Origin: Dimorphilus gyrociliatus
Taxonomy: Eukaryota; Annelida; Polychaeta; Dinophilidae
Assembly: GCA_904063045.1 (NCBI GenBank)
Contig: CAJFCJ010000032.1
Location: 1-64,000 of the forward strand
DNA length: 64,000 bases
Reading direction: 5' to 3'
Part shown: positions 38,025 to 50,566 of the stretch, in pieces
How positions within the stretch are numbered: position 1 is the first letter of the stretch
How the letters are laid out: the number at the start of each line of letters is the position of its first letter
The notes under the pieces: generated by a model
What the model was told of the DNA's origin: nothing
Databases searched by the model: none
What the model saw: the letters and a program-made list of their open reading frames with translations, nothing else
Program-made: the position numbers and the translations under genes

Positions 38025-38330
38025 TTTCAGCCAACGGAAACGGAATCTTTAAGGCTAATAATAGTCTAGAAAGGACTATAATTGAGTGCAATTCAAATTC
38101 AACAACGTCATCTACCGTTCTAGATTAGTCTACTGGTAGAGAACAGTAAAAGAGAGAGTAAAAGAGTAAAGTTTTTCGTCGAGATGGCGTAACAGTCAAT
38201 ATTGCCGGTAGCCCTGCGCAAAACGCCTATATAAAAGTAAAAGCGTGCGCTGTTGGTAGATGGAGCCCTGAGACGCTGATACATTGATCCTGTGGAAAAC
38301 TGTAAAGTTATTTCGCTACGCCTAGGAAAA
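38025..38330. promoter_or_regulatory. Divergent promoter region
   Basis: 306-bp space between two divergent start codons. It includes AGATGGCG at about 38182 (CTCF/YY1-like core) and a TATA box at 38228-38237 facing the universal stress protein gene. Confidence 0.45.
38228..38237 (+). promoter_or_regulatory. TATA box of universal stress protein gene
   Basis: TATATAAAAG about 100 bases before the ATG, predicting a start site near 38258-38262 and a 5' UTR of about 70 bases. Confidence 0.55.
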
Positions 38331-39311
38331 ATGGAGGAAAATAAGGTCATTGTGGCAGTGGACGCTAGTGCCCATTCGAAGAACGCTGTCGAATGTAGGT
38401 TTCAATTAAAAAATTCCCCCACTCGTTCAGTTTTATATTATAATACATTATGCAAATAGAATTCATGAGAAATAGTGTTTTCTGATAATAGCCTGGAAGA
38501 ATTTGCCCCAAAACGACTACAGTATATCCTTAGGAGCTAATCTAGTTTTCGATATCAATTCATTGCATAACTTTTACTTTTGCTTTCGTAAAATGATTTA
38601 ATAGCACTATAAATTGAATTTATTATATGGATTAACAGGTTTTTCTCCTATTTTACAGACTACGCTAGACACGTACATAAACCTGGCTACAAAATCTATA
38701 TGCTACACTGTATCGAGGTGCCAACTGACATAACTTCGGCACGTAAGTTGCCCTCTCCTATAACATGTAGTGTTTATATAACCATTGAGTACAGTCTCAA
38801 TACTTATAAAAGCACTTAACTCTATTAGGGAAAATTAACCGCTGCTGGTTTACCTAATTAATCAGTCTCATTCTCCTCTTACAGAGAAACAATTTATGAC
38901 TCCGGCTTCGGTCGAGAATCTTTACAAAGAAGAGAAGGAAAAGACCAAGACACTCGACGATCAACTCAAAAACTTGTTAATTGATTGCAAGGTAAATTGT
39001 TAGGCCTATAGGCAATAATTCGTTTTCATTATCTGTTTTTCCACCGTTGATGAAGACGACAATTGATCTGATTAATTGTTAATATAATTCAGGTACCGGA
39101 AGGGGACATAAAATTTATCGATAAGTGCGGTCTTAAGCCGGGAGAAATAATAGTTTCGGCGGCAAAGGAATATAACGCTACCATGATAGCTATGGGCACA
39201 CGTGGTATGGGTAAGATTAGAAGAACGATCTTAGGATCGGTTAGCGATTACGTTGTTCACCACGCTCATTGCCCTGTTTTGGTTTGTCGTTACGCTGACA
39301 AGGTGAATTGA
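38331..39311 (+). CDS. Universal stress protein (UspA family)
   Basis: Small cytosolic ATP-binding stress protein. Exons 38331-38394, 38659-38742, 38885-38991 and 39093-39311 give 157 residues, the usual single-domain USP size. The N-terminus has the first beta strand KVIVAVDASAHSKNAVE. The C-terminal nucleotide-binding signature is complete: GTRGMGKIRRTILGSVSDYV, i.e. G-2X-G-9X-G-S, followed by H.HCPVLV. Metazoan USPs of this type are common in cnidarians and spiralians and absent from vertebrates, which supports the taxonomic guess. Its four exons and eukaryotic splice sites argue against recent bacterial contamination. Confidence 0.93.
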
Positions 39312-40612
39312 AGGGCAAATTAACAAAAGTAAGAAAGAGTTGAGGAATTGGATTATACGTATTGAAATATTGAAAAATATGATCATATATAAAGATATAT
39401 GTTTATAAATTATCGTCGTCTGATTATCTACAATTCCAATTTTATGTGTTTTTTCTATTTGTCTTAGATTGTAACTTTAACTGTTTTGCCTGCTCTCTCT
39501 CTCTCTCTCTCTCTCTTGTTCTTTCTCTCAATGTCTTTCTGTCATTTGTATGTGAGTATGTATGCTTTTTTGTGTACGTAATCGTCACTGCTGGTTACAG
39601 CGTGACTGTATTCATCAATCAAATTTATTAATATCTAACATTTGTGATCGGAAGTTTGCACGTTCAGCAATACAAGATTGCAATTAATAACTTGCTAGTA
39701 GTGCTTTTCTATTCGTAATATATTACAAACTCTTCTTAATTTATACCTTTGTCAATCGACAATTCTCCCATACACATAGATAAACACTCGAAAACATACA
39801 ATATCTTTTCTACTATTACCGCCATCTGCCGATAGGGTAGCATAGCTTTACCGTTATATTATTGTTATATTATTAATATATAAAGTATAAGGGAATAAAT
39901 GAGGAGTGGACGAATAATTTATTGCTAAATAATGAATGCGGCAACAGCTTCTTTTTTATTAATAGATAGTTTGTTATGAATGAGAAACAGTTGCAACAAA
40001 AAATCGGTATACGTGATGAATTTTTCAACCTTTTCTCCTTCTTTTCCTGAGGAAAGAAAAACGACAGAAGGAGAATGTTCATTTAATGATAGAAAGATAG
40101 GCAGAGAGAAAATACAGTACTTTCAATAAAGTCTAAATGGTGCGGAAGAAATATCAATTAAAACATTAAAGGTATTACTTAAATTCAATTTTATTCAAGC
40201 GAAAGCTTATCGTAAATACATTATAACTAATCGTTTAAGGATTTATTCATACAGAGTCAGTGCTGTTTCAGAGGATTTTCTTGAATTGTAAACTATTTAC
40301 AAGTTGGAAAAATGAGTCTTAAAATGTAATTTAGCTCATCTAATTCCCGAAGACGTCATACAACCAAGTTTTCCATATAGATTTTTTTCAATAAACAATA
40401 ATGGCGAAATTCTCGAGTAAGCCGTTATTATTACTTTTATTATTATTATTATCTATACGCCATTTTTATATTTACAATTGAGCTAGTGTTCTAGAGATCT
40501 ATACACGTAATGTACATTTTGTTTTCTTTGTATATATTTTTTATTCTATTGATAGTCAAGGTCGTCGAGGGAAATCTTCTTCAGCCCGTCCACGCCTTCC
40601 CCCCCCCTCCTG

Positions 40613-40649
<37 letters not shown>

Positions 40650-41782
40650 AGCTCTATCTCTATAATTGATTGCTTTAGCTAGGTTATTTATATTATAATG
40701 TTGATCAATATTTTAATAAAATTCTTGGAATAAACAATTGAGAGAATTTTTGTATTAGGGCGGATAATACATTATACAATATGCTAAATACAGTATATCA
40801 TTTTTAATTATTTGTTCATAACTCTAACTAGGTTAAGTTGAAAGAATAAGGAATTATATACTATACCTATAAGCTTTGTTAGTTGAAGAAAAGTTGACTT
40901 TATTTGAAACTATAACTACATTGAGAATAGAAAAAGAAAGAAAATTTATCATAATACAGCATATACTGTATAGATTTATATATATTAGTATATAAATTGT
41001 ATAGTAACTGCCTTTAGTCGGTTTAGGAGCTTTACAAACATAAAACTGATATATATTTAAATAGACAACTATACCTGATGTTTGTCTAGAGGTAAATAGA
41101 TAATGTTTAGTCGTACACTATAATATTATGATCATAATATTTAGGCATGACGGAAACAAAAAGATTTTTGGGAAATAAAAGAGAAACAGCGATAACGACG
41201 TTTCATTTACTTATTTATTATGGATATTTACTGATAAGAGTAGTGAACACCCCTTCTTCCGATAGAAAACCTAGAGAAGATATAAATAGAAGCCAAAGTA
41301 AGAGTGAACACGAAATTAAATGCTCTCCTCCTTTAGATTACCTACATTCATTAAGAGGGTAAATAGAAAGAAAAAGTCAATTGCGTTATCTTTGCTAATC
41401 TATGAACAGTCTTATCGGTAAAATTACTAAAATATCAGGTTAAATGATTAGCAAATCTTGTGGAAAAAGTCGATTAAACCATTAGGGTATTAGTTAAATC
41501 CGATATTATTCAGGCGAACCGTTAACGGTGACACCCGATCGCCGAATAAAATCTATCAAGTAGGTTCTAGTGGAACAAAGACACCTATAGTGTAGGTCTA
41601 AATAAAATCAATGAAATCGATACTAGGTGGCGTTGTTAAAACAAGATATTCAATGATATTCGCAGTTGAACGGAGCGAGATTCAAGTGGGATAATCAAAG
41701 ATAAAAAAAAGGGAATAGAGAAAGAGAGTAAGTGAGCGAGAGAGAGAGAGAGAGAGAGCGAGAGAGCGAGAAAGAGAAAAGC
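39312..41782. other. Intergenic, USP to CIMIP2 gene
   Basis: Contains (TC)n at about 39493-39516 and 40616-40645, an AGATGGCGG core near 39820 and a TAGGTGGCGT core at about 41624-41633. A 71-codon frame at 41147-41362 (ends SPPLDYLHSLRG) cannot be linked to a neighbour and is left uncalled. GA repeats lie directly in front of the CIMIP2 start. Confidence 0.45.
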
Positions 41783-44557
41783 ATGAATTATACTCCAGAG
41801 CCTCATCATATACCTGGGTAAATTTTTCTTTTAGTCTAGTTTTTGTTCTTGTGAATAGTTTTTCCGTGTCCATAAATTCGATTAAGGAATTTGTGTTATA
41901 AAAGAGAAAGAGTGAAAAATGATTGAACGTGTAGATTGAAGGATTGGAGGTAATAATGACAATAATAAATTAATTCAAAAAGTAGAGTATTCACTTGTAC
42001 TGTATATATTAATAAAACTGTAAAAACATCTAACAATCAATGAATATATATATATATATATATATATTATAAGCTGTCTAATAGTAGCTACAATAGAAGG
42101 CATAGGAAACTCTAGAAGATCTTGAAGAGAATGCAGCAGATTTTGGAATATTTACAATAAAGTGAATAGTTGAAAAAAAATGAGCAAATATTTCATTCTA
42201 AAAGTTGAAGAAAGATTTTCTTTCTTTTTTATTGATAAGAGAGAAAAGCTTGAATACAACATTTTTTAGCTTAATTAAGAACATTTCTCGTTCTAGAGTC
42301 TTCAGAAAAAACTTTTCTTTCTTGTTTTTTTAAAAAAAAAAGAAAGAATTGTTTGATTGAAAAACTAAAGCAATTTTGTCTGATGGTCATACATAATTGA
42401 GTTTATTGAAATACTATCGATTTCAGATATGCGGGATTCACTCCTCAGTACCGATTTAGGTCTGGTAAGACCTTTGCGGCAACAACGGCACAAATATTTA
42501 AGGATCCTACAGTGTCTAAATCTTGTAGACCAGTATTAGTTGACCTTGACACTATGACAAAAGATTTGTGTCTTTTCCATATCAAGAACAGATATTGGCA
42601 AGAGAAATTCTTAGATAAGGTGGACATTTATTATATTTACTCTTATACATAATAAATTTTTAATCAATGAGATATTTGTATATAAATCATAAGAAGGAAA
42701 GAAGAAGAAGAAGACGAAGAGGAAACTTGTGATTATTTTTCGTTTTTCCTTCTAGGAGCGATCGCCGTCAACTTCGGCGCCAATGGCCGCAACAGCAGAT
42801 GCCGAAGTAGGAAAGAGTTTTGGACAAACTCGTCCAAGTTATATGCCAAACATTAGGTAAGATATGAAATTATAATGAGCAGATAATTGAGCTATAGAAA
42901 AGTAAACTAACTTAAATATTATTAATTAATGATTGAATAAATTAATTAGTTAATTCTTGCTTGTTTTAAAGAGATTAAACAAAGAGCTAAGCAAATATTT
43001 CTCAAATATAACTATTATCATTATTTCAAAGTTTATTGAACTTACCAAGACAACGAAATGGTGTAGGAGGAGGAGGGTTGATAAGTATTTTATATCTATA
43101 TATAGAGATCGTTTATTTAACATTTATGTTTATTAATTCTCAAGTGTTTACAATTGAAATTTCATTGTAAACGTTTATAAAATCAAGACCACACAGGCAA
43201 AAAGAGAAGAACTATTCACCAATAAAGTTATAGTATGCTCTATTTCTTTTCTTAAATGTTTTTCTCTCATTCTTTAAAGGCGTAAAGGGAATAGTTAAGT
43301 ATTTTCTAATTGTAAAAGAAATATGATTAATTTCGCGCTTATACCATTAATTCGATGAATTCTTAAGGATTCGGCCTTAATCTGGGCTATTTTTTTGTAA
43401 TTCTGTTCATATCCGGTAGATGTCACCCGACCTCGAAATAGTATTTTATTATTTTATTAAGTGGTTTAATCATGTAAGAAAAACCCAATAAAACAGACGC
43501 GTTTTTTGATTTCTTTCCTCTGTTTAGTGTTCAACGGAAAACAGATGAGAAAATTATTGTCATTTTCCCCTTTAAGATAAGAATTGCGAGGGAAGAGAGA
43601 AAATATAGAGTGTAAACAAACGTAATTTATCATTGTAGGTGTCCTCCAAGAGTGTACTGTCAACAAAATGCGATTACAAATTCTTCAAAGTATTCTGAAG
43701 AGGCGGTTAGAGTTGAAAATACATCTCGAAAAGCAAATAATGGAGGAGAGGAACAATCTGTCCAAGCGAGCGATTTTCAAGAGTTGAAAGATTCCACTTC
43801 CGGTTTGTATAAATCACTAAAGAATAGCATTGTTGAGTTTTTTATAAAAATTATTGATAAATCTTAATAGTATTTTCCGGGATTTTTTAAAATAGAAGAG
43901 AATCGAAAGGAAGATTTTATGATAACTTTGTTAGTAATAGGCGTATGAGAGATTTACATTCATTATATACATATTCATCATATGTAAATGCAGTATTAGT
44001 ATACAGTATATGGCGAAAAAGTCTGAAATAGGATAGGTCATACTTTTCTTTAGTTGCCATCTTCATTTTCACGTTTCTCCCGCATCCTTTCTTACTTAGG
44101 ACTTTTAAGGTTTCGCTTTTTAAAAGATGAAACAATGTAAACTTTTAAGATTTTATAAAGATTAATAAATTTAAAAAGGTATTTTAGAATACTCTTCAAG
44201 ATTTCTCCATTATCTCTTGTCATTTTCTCTTATTAATTAGACTCTCTTTCTTTTTAATTAGGTTTAGGTCAAAATCAAAATGGAAAAGTCTCTTTGGAAT
44301 TTTCTAGAAGGACAAAGGCGCCCAAGTTTTATATGACAAGATCTTTGACCAGCGATGACTTAAATAAACCAAGAGTTAAAACTCAAATTGGCTACTCTCT
44401 TGATAAGAATCAGCAACAGAAATTCTACAATCCTTACGAAGGAATGATATCTAGATATCAAGGACATGTACCGGGCGAAAAATTCGATTTTGGGAAATCC
44501 TTTAAGCCTAGTACGGCTTTTTGTCTAAAAGAGAGATCCGCAATGATCGGTTATTGA
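41783..44557 (+). CDS. CIMIP2: Ciliary microtubule inner protein 2 (CIMIP2/FAM166 family)
   Basis: Axonemal doublet-microtubule lumenal protein of the former UPF0605/FAM166 family. Five exons: 41783-41817, 42427-42619, 42756-42856, 43639-43802 and 44262-44557, all in phase, 262 residues. The N-terminal family box reads HHIPGYAGFTPQYRFRSGKTF across the first intron. A second copy of the box near the C-terminus reads YEGMISRYQGHVPGEKFDFG. VGKSFGQTRPSY in exon 3 may be a third, partial box. The middle is hydrophilic and variable. The 35-nt first exon starts immediately after a GA-rich tract. Expression in ciliated cells is expected from the family, not from the sequence. Confidence 0.88.
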
Positions 44558-45031
44558 ATATAAGAAGCAATTCAATAAGATAAATAAATTTAAATAAAAA
44601 TATTAATACGAATATAAACACGGCAAATTTAATATATGCACTGTGTGTAAATATATGAAGTATATACAATATACTTTATATATATGAATATTCAGTATTT
44701 TGGCGTGTATTCGTGTACGTGTGTATGTGTGTGTGTGTGTGTGAGTGAACGTTCTACATTAATAACAAGTATATATAAAGACAAGACATTATACAATTAA
44801 AGCATTAACAATTTATATCTAGTTTAAACGAGAATAATTTTATAGATTTTTAATAATACACTTACTAAAGTTTGTTATTATCTATGTATTAATATCAATT
44901 TATCAACCCTTTTTTAAGACATCAAAAATAACGTTCTATTGATACCCTTAATCTATTTTCTTTTACCACATTGTCTTGTTTAAACTTCAAAAGGAGAAGG
45001 TTTATATTTCAGATTTAACGTATTATGGCAA

Positions 45032-45147
45032 TTATCTTTTCTTTCCACTTTTATCCGCCTTCTCTTCCTCTTGTTTTTTCTTCTCTTCTACTCGTTCAAA
45101 GTTCACCTGCCTAGCTTTCCGACATACGCAGTTAATAATCTCTATAT
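45032..45147 (-). other. Candidate terminal coding exon, charged C-terminus
   Basis: After the acceptor TTCCTTTAG the minus strand is open for 37 codons to a stop: IEIINCVCRKARQVNFERVE then a KKKQEEEKADKSGKKR tail. Composition and the acceptor look genuine. The partner exon, which must end in phase 1, was not found, so the gene is unresolved. Confidence 0.35.
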
Positions 45148-46282
45148 CTAAAGGAAAATGACAATAGCAGATTGAGAGTGGAAAATTATTGAAAAGGAAA
45201 GACAAATACAGGAAGAAAAACTTTTCTCTTTCTATTGGTTGGAATATAAAGAGTATAAAGAGAAAGAGAGAGAGAGAGAGAGAGGGGGCAAAAATGGAAT
45301 ATTAATAACTTTCAATGTGCATATATATTTATAGATAAACATATTAAAGTATACTAAAAATAAATGCTTACACTTCATAAAATCAGACAATGACTTTTAA
45401 TATTACTCTGACTAATTATTGAATTGAAATTAGCTTCTATTCAATTTTAACGATGGATGATGGCATACGGAATAAAGTTACAAAACAATATAATATACGC
45501 AAAAGATACAGAAAATTTCATAAATCATTATTACTAATAATTAATTTTAATTAGTCGATCTTTTTCTTTCAACTTCCCACTATATTAACTTGATGACTGA
45601 CCAATTTGACATCTTTTGAAGCTTGTTCAACTTTTATTTTTTCTCTTTTTAGAAGAGGAAATTAATGTTGTTAATATTCTCTAACCCTTCCTTAGTTTTT
45701 CGCTGGCAAATCTAGTCTCTCTCTAGTATACACAGATTAGCATATTTGTTATTATTAAAATTGATTCTAATCAAGAATTAGCTCTTAAGGAATTATCTCT
45801 TTTTTTATAAATTGATAATTTCATCATTATTAATTTCTATTGAAGGATTCTCTTTCGAGGTTAAATATTTATATTAAATGGATTTTTTTCTCCTCATTCG
45901 TAGTGGAGCCTGATCCAGCCAACTTAATTAGCAGCGTAAATAGAAAGGTTATCTTCTTAATAAAAATAAAATTAAATTAAACATCTTCTAACGTAACAAT
46001 TTCATGAGAAATTCGTATTTTGAACAATTAAATCACCATTTTTATACTACTCTTCTTTTAATTAACTCTAGTTATTCATATACATGATAAAACTCATAGG
46101 GAATAAAGATACTCAATGAATAGAGCTTTAATCTAGCAATAATCTTGATTTAGGTTTAACTTGTTTTGCTTTTTTCAATTTATCTGTTTTCCCGCTTCTC
46201 TTCTCTTCTTCTACTATTTCTATGATTACTTTTTAAATGGAATAGCTAAGCTGAACATACGTAGTATCTATCTATTAGTTAA

Positions 46283-46329
<47 letters not shown>

Positions 46330-46872
46330 AACAGAAACTACTGATGTAAAGTAAGAAAACGTAGTTTATACTCTGCACAGATGAATCGTATCAATATGAA
46401 AAAAAAACCCCCATTAAACGTATTACAATAAAAAACTTGAGACTTGAAATGCATACGTTGTTTAATAATAATCAGGAAGTTTTCTTTCTGCTCTGACCAT
46501 TATTCCAACCACTTTTTAAAACATTTCGTGTATGAAATCTTTATTAAGAACATAAACATTAGAGTTTTTACAATACGTTTCGTTCTCTTTCCTTTTGTAT
46601 AATTATAACAGAAAGTCTCAAAAGACTTTATTCTACATGTACTCAGCTTACCAAAAGACATTTACTCTAAAAGACCAAGGTTAAAATATATAAATATTGG
46701 CATTTTTACTGATGTTGTATATATATATATAAGTTGTATTTGTATACAATATATATACATTAATTAATATTCATTTCTTTTGTCATGCTATTTTGAATGG
46801 TTGTTGTTGTTGTCTAGCAACAAAATTTTACAATTAAGAGGGAATTACTCATTCATAATCTTCTATTGTAGT

Positions 46873-47197
46873 TTATCCGCAGCTTTTAAACTTTCCATAA
46901 TTAGATAAACTCTTGAAGAAACAATACTAAAAATAGCTTTATAATAACAAAAAGAAAAGTTTTTCTTGGACAAATTAGATGAAGAGAGGACATTTTTCTC
47001 ATGTTATACAAACAAGACAAAAAAAGTCAACGGAAGCAGGATAAAGAGAATCAGTCCTCTATCAAGTGCCTTTCCAGCTAAATACACTAGACTGTGAAAA
47101 TCGTACAAGCACTCTTGATTGACCCTTTTCGTAAAGCTTTGAGGTGTTTTGATAGAATGAACTAATATAGCACTTGTGATCTCAGGATTCTTTTTCA
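46873..47197 (-). other. Candidate last two exons of a membrane protein
   Basis: Exon 47010-47197 (after CTTTAG) reads KKNPEITSAILVHSIKTPQ, then a stretch ending in the hydrophobic GLILFILLPLTFFVLF. It can splice in phase 0 through GTATAAC to 46873-46926 (YCFFKSLSNYGKFKSCG, stop). A C-terminal membrane anchor is suggested. Upstream exons were not identified and no family is recognised. Confidence 0.35.
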
Positions 47198-48099
47198 CTA
47201 AAGGGAAGAAGATAAAACTATCGAATTAATATTCATTTACAAAGGAGATAAGGTAGTTAGTTGATACGGAGAGTAGAGAAAGAAGTAAAAGTTGTATTTA
47301 TTACACTTAACAAATCTTTTAAAAAATTTGTTTTTAAAGCAGAATTTCAAGTGGAGAAATACGGAGTCAATACAGAATCATCTCTTACAAACACTCTCCT
47401 TCTTCGATGTAATTCAACATTTTTATTCATTTGAAAATGCTACTATCTTCCATCCCTTACCCATTCTAACAGCCTTTTAAGGAATTCTATAATTTAAATA
47501 ACACTTTCCAAGAATTCTTTCACATTTGTGAGAGCTAATGAAATACTGATCGCAAAAATGGCTAACACCTCTTTTACAGCCCCAATTGGGGTTGTTTAAC
47601 ATTCAATTTTACCTATAAAGTATCTACGATGTATCTGATCAAACTTAGGTTAGAATAATTAGTTGACAAACTTGCAACATTTTCCGAAAAGATACGTAAT
47701 CTTTTTTTTAGTTAAAGTGATCTAGAATCATGAACCATTTTGTTAAATATTCCCACATTGGTAAAACAGGTATATTATATATGTAATAAGGAAAAAATAG
47801 ATGTTATCTATAATTTAGGACAAATTTTGTAAATGTAACAACTAGTATAAAGTCTTAGAATGAATATTTTGTTTATAGTGTAACAAACAACGTTTACGCT
47901 ACTAGTAGTATGATGGATAAATGCATAAATATATACCGAAGTGCCCGTTGTTAGACTTATTAAACGTCATGATTGAATATAAATTTAAAGCAGTAAAAGT
48001 GTAAATATTAATTTAAATATTGCAAAACGAATGAATATTCCCATTACATAAGAAGAACATAGAGAAAAGTGACGTATATTTTATGATTATAGCCTCACC

Positions 48100-48109
48100 T
48101 ATATATAAG
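48100..48109 (+). promoter_or_regulatory. TATA box of the MRFamide gene
   Basis: TATATATAAG 82 bases upstream of the precursor ATG, predicting a start near 48130 and a 5' UTR of about 60 bases. Confidence 0.5.
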
Positions 48110-48142
48110 TTGAACAAAGAAAATCCATACGTGTGCATTTGA

Positions 48143-48188
48143 GGCGTCAGACCACGGCGAACGCATTGCATAAGTGACGCCGCCGTGG
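48143..48188 (+). promoter_or_regulatory. Two alternative inverted repeats just before the MRFamide ATG
   Basis: GGCGTCA (48143-48149) pairs with TGACGCC (48175-48181), and CCACGGCG (48152-48159) pairs with CGCCGTGG (48181-48188). The arms interleave, so only one hairpin can form at a time (or a pseudoknot). As DNA, the TGACG halves also resemble CREB/ATF half-sites. Confidence 0.4.
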
Positions 48189-48190
48189 AA

Positions 48191-48376
48191 ATGAAAACAA
48201 TTTGGTTGATACTTCTTCTCGGCTTTATTACTTTTACCGATTGTCTGCCTCCTCTCGAAATGAGGTTTGGTAGAAACGCTCCGGAGGAAGTGCGACAAGT
48301 TGAACGAAGTTTGGAAATATTAAGAGGAATAATTATGGACGTTTTGGAAGATCCGGTAGATTTAACGAAGAGGTGA
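48191..48376 (+). CDS. Putative MRFamide neuropeptide precursor
   Basis: Single-exon 61-residue secreted precursor. Residues 2-18 form a strong signal peptide (MKTIWLILLLGFITFTDC). Immediately after it comes LPPLEMRFGR: Gly supplies the amide and Arg the cleavage site, giving an 8-residue peptide ending in MRF-amide. The remaining 33 residues (NAPEEVRQVERSLEILRGII and on) look like a helical spacer ending in a dibasic KR. Signal, one peptide, amidation site and spacer is the layout of SIFamide or AKH-type precursors. The family is not assigned; it could be FMRFamide-like or myosuppressin-like. The stop overlaps a possible donor (AAGAG|GTGAAA), so a longer isoform cannot be excluded. A TATA box lies at 48100. 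Confidence 0.6.
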   Translation: MKTIWLILLLGFITFTDCLPPLEMRFGRNAPEEVRQVERSLEILRGIIMDVLEDPVDLTKR

Positions 48377-49315
48377 AATTCTTCAAAGAAACATCAAGTC
48401 TTAAAAAGTTCAGTGTTGTTAAAATTTTATTTAGCCTATTCATTAAATAGTTATTTTTTCTTCTTCATTATAAAAAATTTACTGGTATGAAGAGAAATCT
48501 TATGAATTTTCTCTGAAAATTCTTAGAATAAAGCAAAATATTGGTGAAACAAAAAATGTTTTTTTCGTCATTTATCAATTTATCATTAACTCCTCTTTTT
48601 CTTATCTTTTCCTTCTCCCCAAACAAACCCTTTTCTTCATTTTTCGTCTTCTTCCTCTTTTTCCGCTTTTTGTTCTTATTTTTTCTTTTGTTTTTCAACG
48701 CTCTCAAACTTTTTAATATTCAACTGTTCACCTTTAAAAGTTATTTACTATAAGAGAGAGAGAGAGAAAGAGAGAGAATTGAAAAGTAAAACAAAACTTA
48801 AAATTTATTAAATTGCTTGCATAGCAAGAAAGAGAGAAGGAAAAAGAGAATAAACAACCACTTCACACGATGGACACTTTGTGTCTTTGTAAAGTATTGT
48901 TTTCCAATTATTTATTAACAATAAATAAAAAACTAGGCAAAGTATATTAATGTAAATAGTTATTCTATTAAATATATATTCATTGGACAAACGAACAATA
49001 CGTCAAATATAAATATATATACATTCTGTGCTCTTTTAAGTAGCAGATATAGTTTTTGCAGAAGAACAATATAAGCATTTTTATCTCTACATAAATATAT
49101 AAAACCGATTTTATCCGACTTAGCTTTTCTTCGTTGTAAACGAATTGGATTAAAAGAGGATAAAGACCACTAATCTTCATAAAACAATAAGACTTTCTCA
49201 TCATTCAAAAGGACTATCTTTAGTCTCTCTAACACATATATTTTTTTCTTTTACAAACCTCAGTTTCCAGCAAGTGTTCTTTTTACAGTAAACTTTTCTC
49301 TCTCACTTCTTTCAT

Positions 49316-49348
<33 letters not shown>

Positions 49349-50508
49349 ATTCTTCAGTACTTCACACATCTTCAATCTCTAAAACGTTTGGAAATTTTCT
49401 TGATAGTCTTTTCTGTGAATGTGAAAGATCAAATAGTAAGGTCACCTCCAGCAGTATTATTTAGTAAATCAGTAAATCAGTAGCTAAAAATAGATAATGT
49501 TAGCTAACTTCATGTGAAAAGTAGACTAATTACATGAAGATGCGGTAACATTCTTTTCAACTGTATTTATCCTTTCCTTTTCTGTTTCTGACTTTTTTTT
49601 TAAAAATTACTTCTGTCCTCTTTTATTCTATAAACTTAATAAATATTCTGATTTACAAAACGCCATCTGTCCCCACAATGAATAGACTACAAATGGAAAT
49701 ACTGTATATACTCGATTATTTTCTTACTATGAATTGACTAACGGTTGAAATCAATAATAAAGTTTTTTTTAGTTAATTGTATAAACAACCAATAGAAATT
49801 TTAATGAAAATAAATCGTCATTCACTTTCAGTAGTAAAATCTAGGTGGGGCTACTTGCTCTAACAAGTACATTTCCACTAAATTGAATAATATATTTTTA
49901 CGCCACCTAGAGGATAATTACTTCAACAAAGTGCTTTCGTTAAAGTACTTATTAAAAACGTAAAGAAGAGAAAAAAAGTTATTTTTTATTGATGCAATAT
50001 TTCAAAAAGTAATGAGAATGAGAGCAACAGACGAGAAGAGAGAGAGAGAGAGCGAAACAGACAGACAGAGACGGGGACAGAGAGGTAGAGAAAGAAAGAG
50101 AAAGAGAGAGAGAGAGAGAGAGAGACACCCTAACCCTGAAAGACAGACAGACCTAGGCAGATAGAGACGCATGAAAGAAGATAAAAGACAAAATTAAAAT
50201 AGATTATTTTGAAGATTATTGTTTGGCATTGAGTAAAAGTAAACAAAAGATGATGGTTGATTCCTTCCCGTCATAAGGAAAATAAGAAATTAATGATCTT
50301 TTAATGATATTTCGTGATAGCGTTTAATTATAAGACACACTATCTGCGTCACCTTACTCAAATAATCTTTCCATATAAAAAATTGAGCTTCCGCTTTTAG
50401 GAGTTATTTGAACAAAAAGAAAGAGCTTACTTCGGCTACAAAATATTCTTTATATACATTAATACAAATATTTATATATTTATAGTTGTATGTGCCATGA
50501 AGAGAAAA

Positions 50509-50566
<58 letters not shown>

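Larger units (their letters stand above)
44558..48190. other. CIMIP2 to RFamide region; mostly empty with scattered minus-strand exons
   Basis: Apart from the minus-strand exon candidates listed separately there is no clear gene. It contains (GT)n near 44723-44742, (GA)n near 45265-45284 and (TA)n/(GA)n at about 46280-46330. A plus-strand exon-like stretch near 45903-45950 (EPDPANLISSVNRK) could not be linked. Confidence 0.4.

Noticed and set aside
38331-39311. Universal stress protein as bacterial contamination or recent transfer
   Set aside because: Four exons with phase-consistent GT-AG introns and a eukaryotic TATA promoter; metazoan USPs are an established family.
41147-41362. 71-codon ORF before the CIMIP2 gene
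   Set aside because: The CIMIP2 start at 41783 gives a complete family N-terminus, and this ORF cannot be spliced in; it has no recognised domain.
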